From positions 1 through 9,273 of the forward strand of contig JAIXSD010000068.1 of the NCBI GenBank assembly GCA_027484885.1: a DNA stretch of 9,273 nt, written 5' to 3'. A program made the translations under genes and the position numbers. The notes under the pieces are model-generated. The model was not told the DNA's origin and ran no database searches. It was given only the letters and a program-made list of their open reading frames with translations. The number at the start of each line of letters is the position of its first letter. Position 1 is the first letter of the stretch. Of the stretch, positions 6,279-9,273 are shown one piece after another. Origin of the DNA: Rubrivivax sp. Its GTDB lineage: Bacteria > Pseudomonadota > Gammaproteobacteria > Burkholderiales > Burkholderiaceae_C.

Positions 6279-7739
6279 TCAGGCGCCGGCCTTGGGCTCC
6301 AAACCGGCCAGCTTGTGGTGCGAGGCGTGCACATTCTTGATCGCCTGCGGGCCCAGCGAGCCGATCAGCATGCCCAGCACCGCGGCCAGCACGCCGGCCA
6401 ACTGGGCCGGCATGTCCTCACCGGCCGGCGTGGCTTCAAACAGCAGCCAGCTCAGCACGCCCAGGACGATGGCGAAGATCGCGCCCTGGGTGGTGGCGCG
6501 CTTCCAGTACAGGCCGAAGACCAGGGGCACGAAGGCGCCCACCAGGGTGACCTTGTAGGCCGCCGTCACCAGCTCAAAAATCGGCGTGCCCTGCAGCATG
6601 ATGGCGTAGGTGCAGACGCAGACGCTGAAGATCAGGGTGGCGATGCGCATGGTGCGCAGTTCCTGCTTGTCAGAGACACGCGGGAAGAACTGGCGCCAGA
6701 TGTTCTCGACAAAGGTCACGGAAGGCGCCAGCAGCGTGGCCGAGGCGGTGGACTTGAGGGCCGACAGCAGCGCGCCGAAGAACACCACCTGCATCACAAA
6801 AGGCATCTTGTCCATGACCAGGGTCGGGATGACTTTTTGCGAGTCTTCCTTGATCAACTGCGCGGCCTGCTCCGGCATGATGATCAGGGCGCTGACGACG
6901 ATGAACATGGGCACGAAGGCGAACACGATGTAGCTGGCGCCGCCGATGACCGAGCCGCGCACGGCGGACTTTTCATCCTTGGCCGACATCACCCGCTGGA
7001 ACACATCCTGCTGCGGGATCGAGCCCAGCATCATGGTGATGGCGCTGCCGATGAAGAACAGCCAGTCGTGCAGGCTGGGCGGCGGCAGGAAACGGAACAG
7101 GTCCTTGCTGACCGCCAGGTCGACCACCTTGCCGGCGCCGCCGGCCATATCGGCCGCAAACCAGGCGATCAGGCTCAGGCCCAGCACCAGGATGATCATC
7201 TGGATGAAATCGGTCACCGCCACCGACCACATGCCGCCGAACAAGGTGTAGGCCAGGATGGAGGCCGTGCCCAAGGCCATGCCCATGGCCACACTGATGG
7301 CGCCGCCCGACAGCAGGTTGAACACCAGGCCCAGGGCCGTGACCTGGGCAGCCACCCAGCCCAGATAGGACAGGATGATGATGAAGGAGCACACCACCTC
7401 GACCACGCGGCCGTAGCGCTCGCGGTAATAGTCGCTGATGGTCAGCAAGGTCATCTTGTAGAGCTTGCCGGCGAAGAACAGGCCCACCAGGATCAGGCAG
7501 GTACCGGCGCCGAAGGGGTCTTCCACCACGCCGTTCAAGCCGCCTTCGACAAACTTGGCCGGGATGCCCAGCACCGTCTCGGCGCCAAACCAGGTGGCAA
7601 AGGTGGTGGTGATGACCATGGCCAGCGGCAGGTGGCGGCCGGCGATGGCGAAGTCCGCGGTGTTCTTGACCCGCTTGGCCGCCCACAAACCAATGGCGAT
7701 GGTGACCAGGAGATAAGCAAAGACCAAAGTCAAAAGCAT
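6279..7739 (-). CDS. Sodium:solute symporter (SSS/SLC5 family), substrate unknown
   Basis: This 486-residue inner-membrane protein belongs to the SSS family, which couples sodium entry to uptake of a solute. The sequence is a chain of hydrophobic segments, about 13 as usual for the family, beginning LLTLVFAYLLVTIAIGLW (2-19). The family signature lies at about 168-184 (GGMWSVAVTDFIQMIIL). ALLSALKSTASATLLAPS (323-340) is the region that forms the conserved sodium site in relatives, with S330 and T331 matching the usual Ser/Thr pair. MMLGSIPQQDVFQRV (236-250) recalls the choline-transporter-like branch, but this is a memory of similarity and does not fix the substrate. The start is the ATG at 7739-7737. 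There is no strong Shine-Dalgarno sequence. A sensor kinase gene ends 124 nt upstream in the same direction; the fmdB gene follows after 76 nt with its own -10 box. Confidence 0.92.
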   Translation of the reverse strand: MLLTLVFAYLLVTIAIGLWAAKRVKNTADFAIAGRHLPLAMVITTTFATWFGAETVLGIPAKFVEGGLNGVVEDPFGAGTCLILVGLFFAGKLYKMTLLTISDYYRERYGRVVEVVCSFIIILSYLGWVAAQVTALGLVFNLLSGGAISVAMGMALGTASILAYTLFGGMWSVAVTDFIQMIILVLGLSLIAWFAADMAGGAGKVVDLAVSKDLFRFLPPPSLHDWLFFIGSAITMMLGSIPQQDVFQRVMSAKDEKSAVRGSVIGGASYIVFAFVPMFIVVSALIIMPEQAAQLIKEDSQKVIPTLVMDKMPFVMQVVFFGALLSALKSTASATLLAPSVTFVENIWRQFFPRVSDKQELRTMRIATLIFSVCVCTYAIMLQGTPIFELVTAAYKVTLVGAFVPLVFGLYWKRATTQGAIFAIVLGVLSWLLFEATPAGEDMPAQLAGVLAAVLGMLIGSLGPQAIKNVHASHHKLAGLEPKAGA

Positions 7740-7863
7740 GATGGCAGGTCGTTCAGCGGAAGTTGGGGGTGGACAAAACGCGGCGGATTATCTCTGCAAT
7801 GCAGGCCGCCACGACAGCGCGGGTTTCACCCCAGGCCCTTGATTCCCGGGGGATGTGGCGGAC
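7740..7863. other. Gap between kinase and symporter genes with candidate control sites
   Basis: This 124-nt gap holds no gene. On the minus strand a GATAAT box (7792-7787) could be a -10 element for the symporter, about 48 nt before its start; I see no convincing -35. Directly upstream lies a small palindrome, CTGCAATGCAG (7794-7804), and GGCGG (7782-7786) and CCGCC (7806-7810) flank the whole region as an inverted pair. These could be an operator, but they are short enough to occur by chance. No intrinsic terminator is visible after the kinase gene. Confidence 0.3.
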
Positions 7864-9273
7864 TTAGAGAGCTGCGCCTAGGCCATCCGCCTCCGCCAGC
7901 CCTGCCGTGCCGGCCACTGGCACGGCCGCTGGTGCCTCGCGCGGCAGCAGCAGCTCGAACTGCGCGCCCTGCCCTGGCGTGCTGCTGACCGTGATTTCAC
8001 CGCCCAGCATGGAGCGCACGATGGTGTAGCACAGGTGCAGGCCCAGGCCGCTGCCGCCGCTGCCCAGCTTGGTGGTGAAGAAAGGGTCGAAGACGCGTGA
8101 CAGGTGCTCGGGCGCGATGCCGCGGCCGTTGTCGCGGAAGCGCAGGCGCACCCGCTCGGCGCCGGCGGCTTCGGCCTCGATGCGCATCTGGCCGTTCTGC
8201 CGCCCCTCGAAGCCGTGGATGATGGCGTTGAGCACCAGATTGCTGAGCACCTGGCCCAGAGGGCCGGGGTAGCTGTCCAGGCTCAGGCCCGGTTCGACCT
8301 GGATCTGCAGCTGGTGGCCGTCCTTGCGCAGGCGGTTGATCAGGCTGAGCTGCACCTCCTCGCAGAGCTGCTGCAGCTCGAACTGGCGCCGCCGCTCCGA
8401 GGTCTGGTCCACCGCCAGCTGCTTGAAGCTGGAGACCAGGCTGGCCGCGCTGGCCAGGCCGCGCACCAGCAGGCCGGCGCTGGCCTCGGTGGTGTCGCAA
8501 AAGGTCTGCAGCTCGGAGCGGCGCAGCTGACCAGTGGCCAGCAAGGCCTTGAACTCGCGTGTTCCATCTTGCAAGGTGCTGGCCGCCAGCAAGCTGTTGC
8601 CCAGCGGCGTGTTCAGCTCATGGGCCACGCCTGCCACCAGCGAGCCCAGCGAGGCCAGCTTCTCCTGCTCGAAGAGCTGGGTCTGGGTGCGGCGCAGCTG
8701 GGCGTAGGCGTCGGCATTGTCCAGGGCCACGGCGGCGTAGGCGGCCAGGGCCTGGAGCAGGTCCAGATCGGTCTGGCGGTAGGCATCGACCTGGTCACTG
8801 AGCACGCAGATCAAGCCCTTGACCTGGCCCTTGATCTGCAGCGGCACGTAGAGGCCGGAGCGCGCACGCGTGGGCTCCTCGCCGCTGGCCAGGCGCAGCA
8901 CCTGGCCTGGCGGCAGCTCGGGCCGGTAAGGGGCAGACAGGTCCTCGGGGTCGATCAAGCGGTTGTCATGCGCGATGTCCCGCTCCCACTGCGGCGCGGC
9001 CTGCAAGATGCAGCGGGCCGCCGGCTGATCCGGGCGCGACAGGCTGCGCCGGTAAGGCAGCAAGGGCCGACCGCGGTCGATGACAAAGTCAAACGCCACC
9101 ACGCCGCCCTCCCCCTCCTCGGCGCGCAGCAGGCCGACGCCAAAAATCAAGGCGGGCATCAGCGATTCGACCTGGCGGTACAGGGCCTGCTGCACGGCCG
9201 CCAGATCGAGCGAGGCGGTGAGCTCGCGGCCGATGTCACTGACCGTGGCGATCTGCTGCCGCTGGGCCCGCAC
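7864..9273 (-). CDS. Sensor histidine kinase with GAF domain, N-terminus cut by the window edge
   Basis: The visible 469 residues are the C-terminal part of a sensor kinase, which phosphorylates itself on His and passes the phosphate to a response regulator. Numbering here starts at the window edge. A GAF-type sensing domain fills about 15-190 (ending ALAAYAAVALDNADAYAQL), followed by a short coiled linker. The dimerisation and phosphorylation domain has H218 in VAHELNTPLGN. The ATP-binding domain has all boxes: N box around N345 and N349, G1 DNGRGI (381-386), F box FDPFFTTK (395-402) and G2 GSGLGL (407-412). About 25 Ala/Gly-rich residues follow. No membrane segment is visible; one could lie in the missing part. 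The codon at the very edge happens to be GTG, but the gene probably extends further. No response regulator is in view. The signal is unknown. Confidence 0.93.
   Translation of the reverse strand: MRAQRQQIATVSDIGRELTASLDLAAVQQALYRQVESLMPALIFGVGLLRAEEGEGGVVAFDFVIDRGRPLLPYRRSLSRPDQPAARCILQAAPQWERDIAHDNRLIDPEDLSAPYRPELPPGQVLRLASGEEPTRARSGLYVPLQIKGQVKGLICVLSDQVDAYRQTDLDLLQALAAYAAVALDNADAYAQLRRTQTQLFEQEKLASLGSLVAGVAHELNTPLGNSLLAASTLQDGTREFKALLATGQLRRSELQTFCDTTEASAGLLVRGLASAASLVSSFKQLAVDQTSERRRQFELQQLCEEVQLSLINRLRKDGHQLQIQVEPGLSLDSYPGPLGQVLSNLVLNAIIHGFEGRQNGQMRIEAEAAGAERVRLRFRDNGRGIAPEHLSRVFDPFFTTKLGSGGSGLGLHLCYTIVRSMLGGEITVSSTPGQGAQFELLLPREAPAAVPVAGTAGLAEADGLGAAL

Noticed and set aside
6315..7988. 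A plus-strand open frame of 557 codons opposite the symporter gene
   Set aside because: The translation is a low-complexity mix of Gly, Gln, His and Asp with no domain pattern; the opposite strand encodes a clear transporter.
1..9273. Mobile elements, CRISPR arrays, tRNA or rRNA genes, or signs of recent transfer
   Set aside because: I saw no transposase, integrase, regularly spaced repeats, cloverleaf-like gene or shift in base composition; the genes are uniformly oriented and typical for the lineage.

Overview
The window is GC-rich chromosomal DNA from a beta-proteobacterium. It most likely comes from the order Burkholderiales, perhaps the Roseateles/Rubrivivax/Leptothrix side. This is inferred from the style of the proteins (FmdB with a CGGSCACH-type tail, a Burkholderiales-type CsgG/HfaB lipoprotein) and from the fmdB - DUF502 - aspS - nudB - EEP - clsB gene order; no marker gene settles the genus. 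All nine genes read on the minus strand, so transcription runs from high to low coordinates. Both end genes are cut by the window edges.

In transcription order: (1) 9273-7864, the C-terminal 469 residues of a GAF-containing sensor histidine kinase. (2) 7739-6279, a sodium:solute symporter (SSS family). (3) 6202-5873, an FmdB-type zinc-ribbon protein. (4) 5863-5135, a DUF502 membrane protein starting 9 nt after fmdB. (5) 4982-3177, aspS, aspartyl-tRNA synthetase, followed by a strong intrinsic terminator with a UUCG loop. (6) 3094-2270, a CsgG/HfaB-like lipoprotein. (7) 2223-1735, nudB, a Nudix hydrolase. (8) 1738-914, an endonuclease/exonuclease/phosphatase (YbhP-like). (9) 917-1, a phospholipase D-type cardiolipin synthase (ClsB), cut at the edge. 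The last three genes overlap by 4 nt each (ATGA and GTGA) and look translationally coupled.

The functions are mostly housekeeping: charging tRNA with Asp (and probably Asn), a folate-pathway pyrophosphatase, and phospholipid synthesis. A transporter and a signalling kinase lie upstream. The aspartyl-tRNA synthetase carries the His/Gly pair seen in the non-discriminating enzyme of Pseudomonas aeruginosa, which predicts indirect Asn-tRNA synthesis.

I found no mobile element, CRISPR array, tRNA, rRNA, phage gene or recognisable defence system. I see no convincing new biological system. The points most worth a second look are the terminator packed against the lipoprotein gene, the uncharacterised lipoprotein itself, the repeat/promoter arrangement between the symporter and fmdB, and the hairpin over the DUF502 stop codon.
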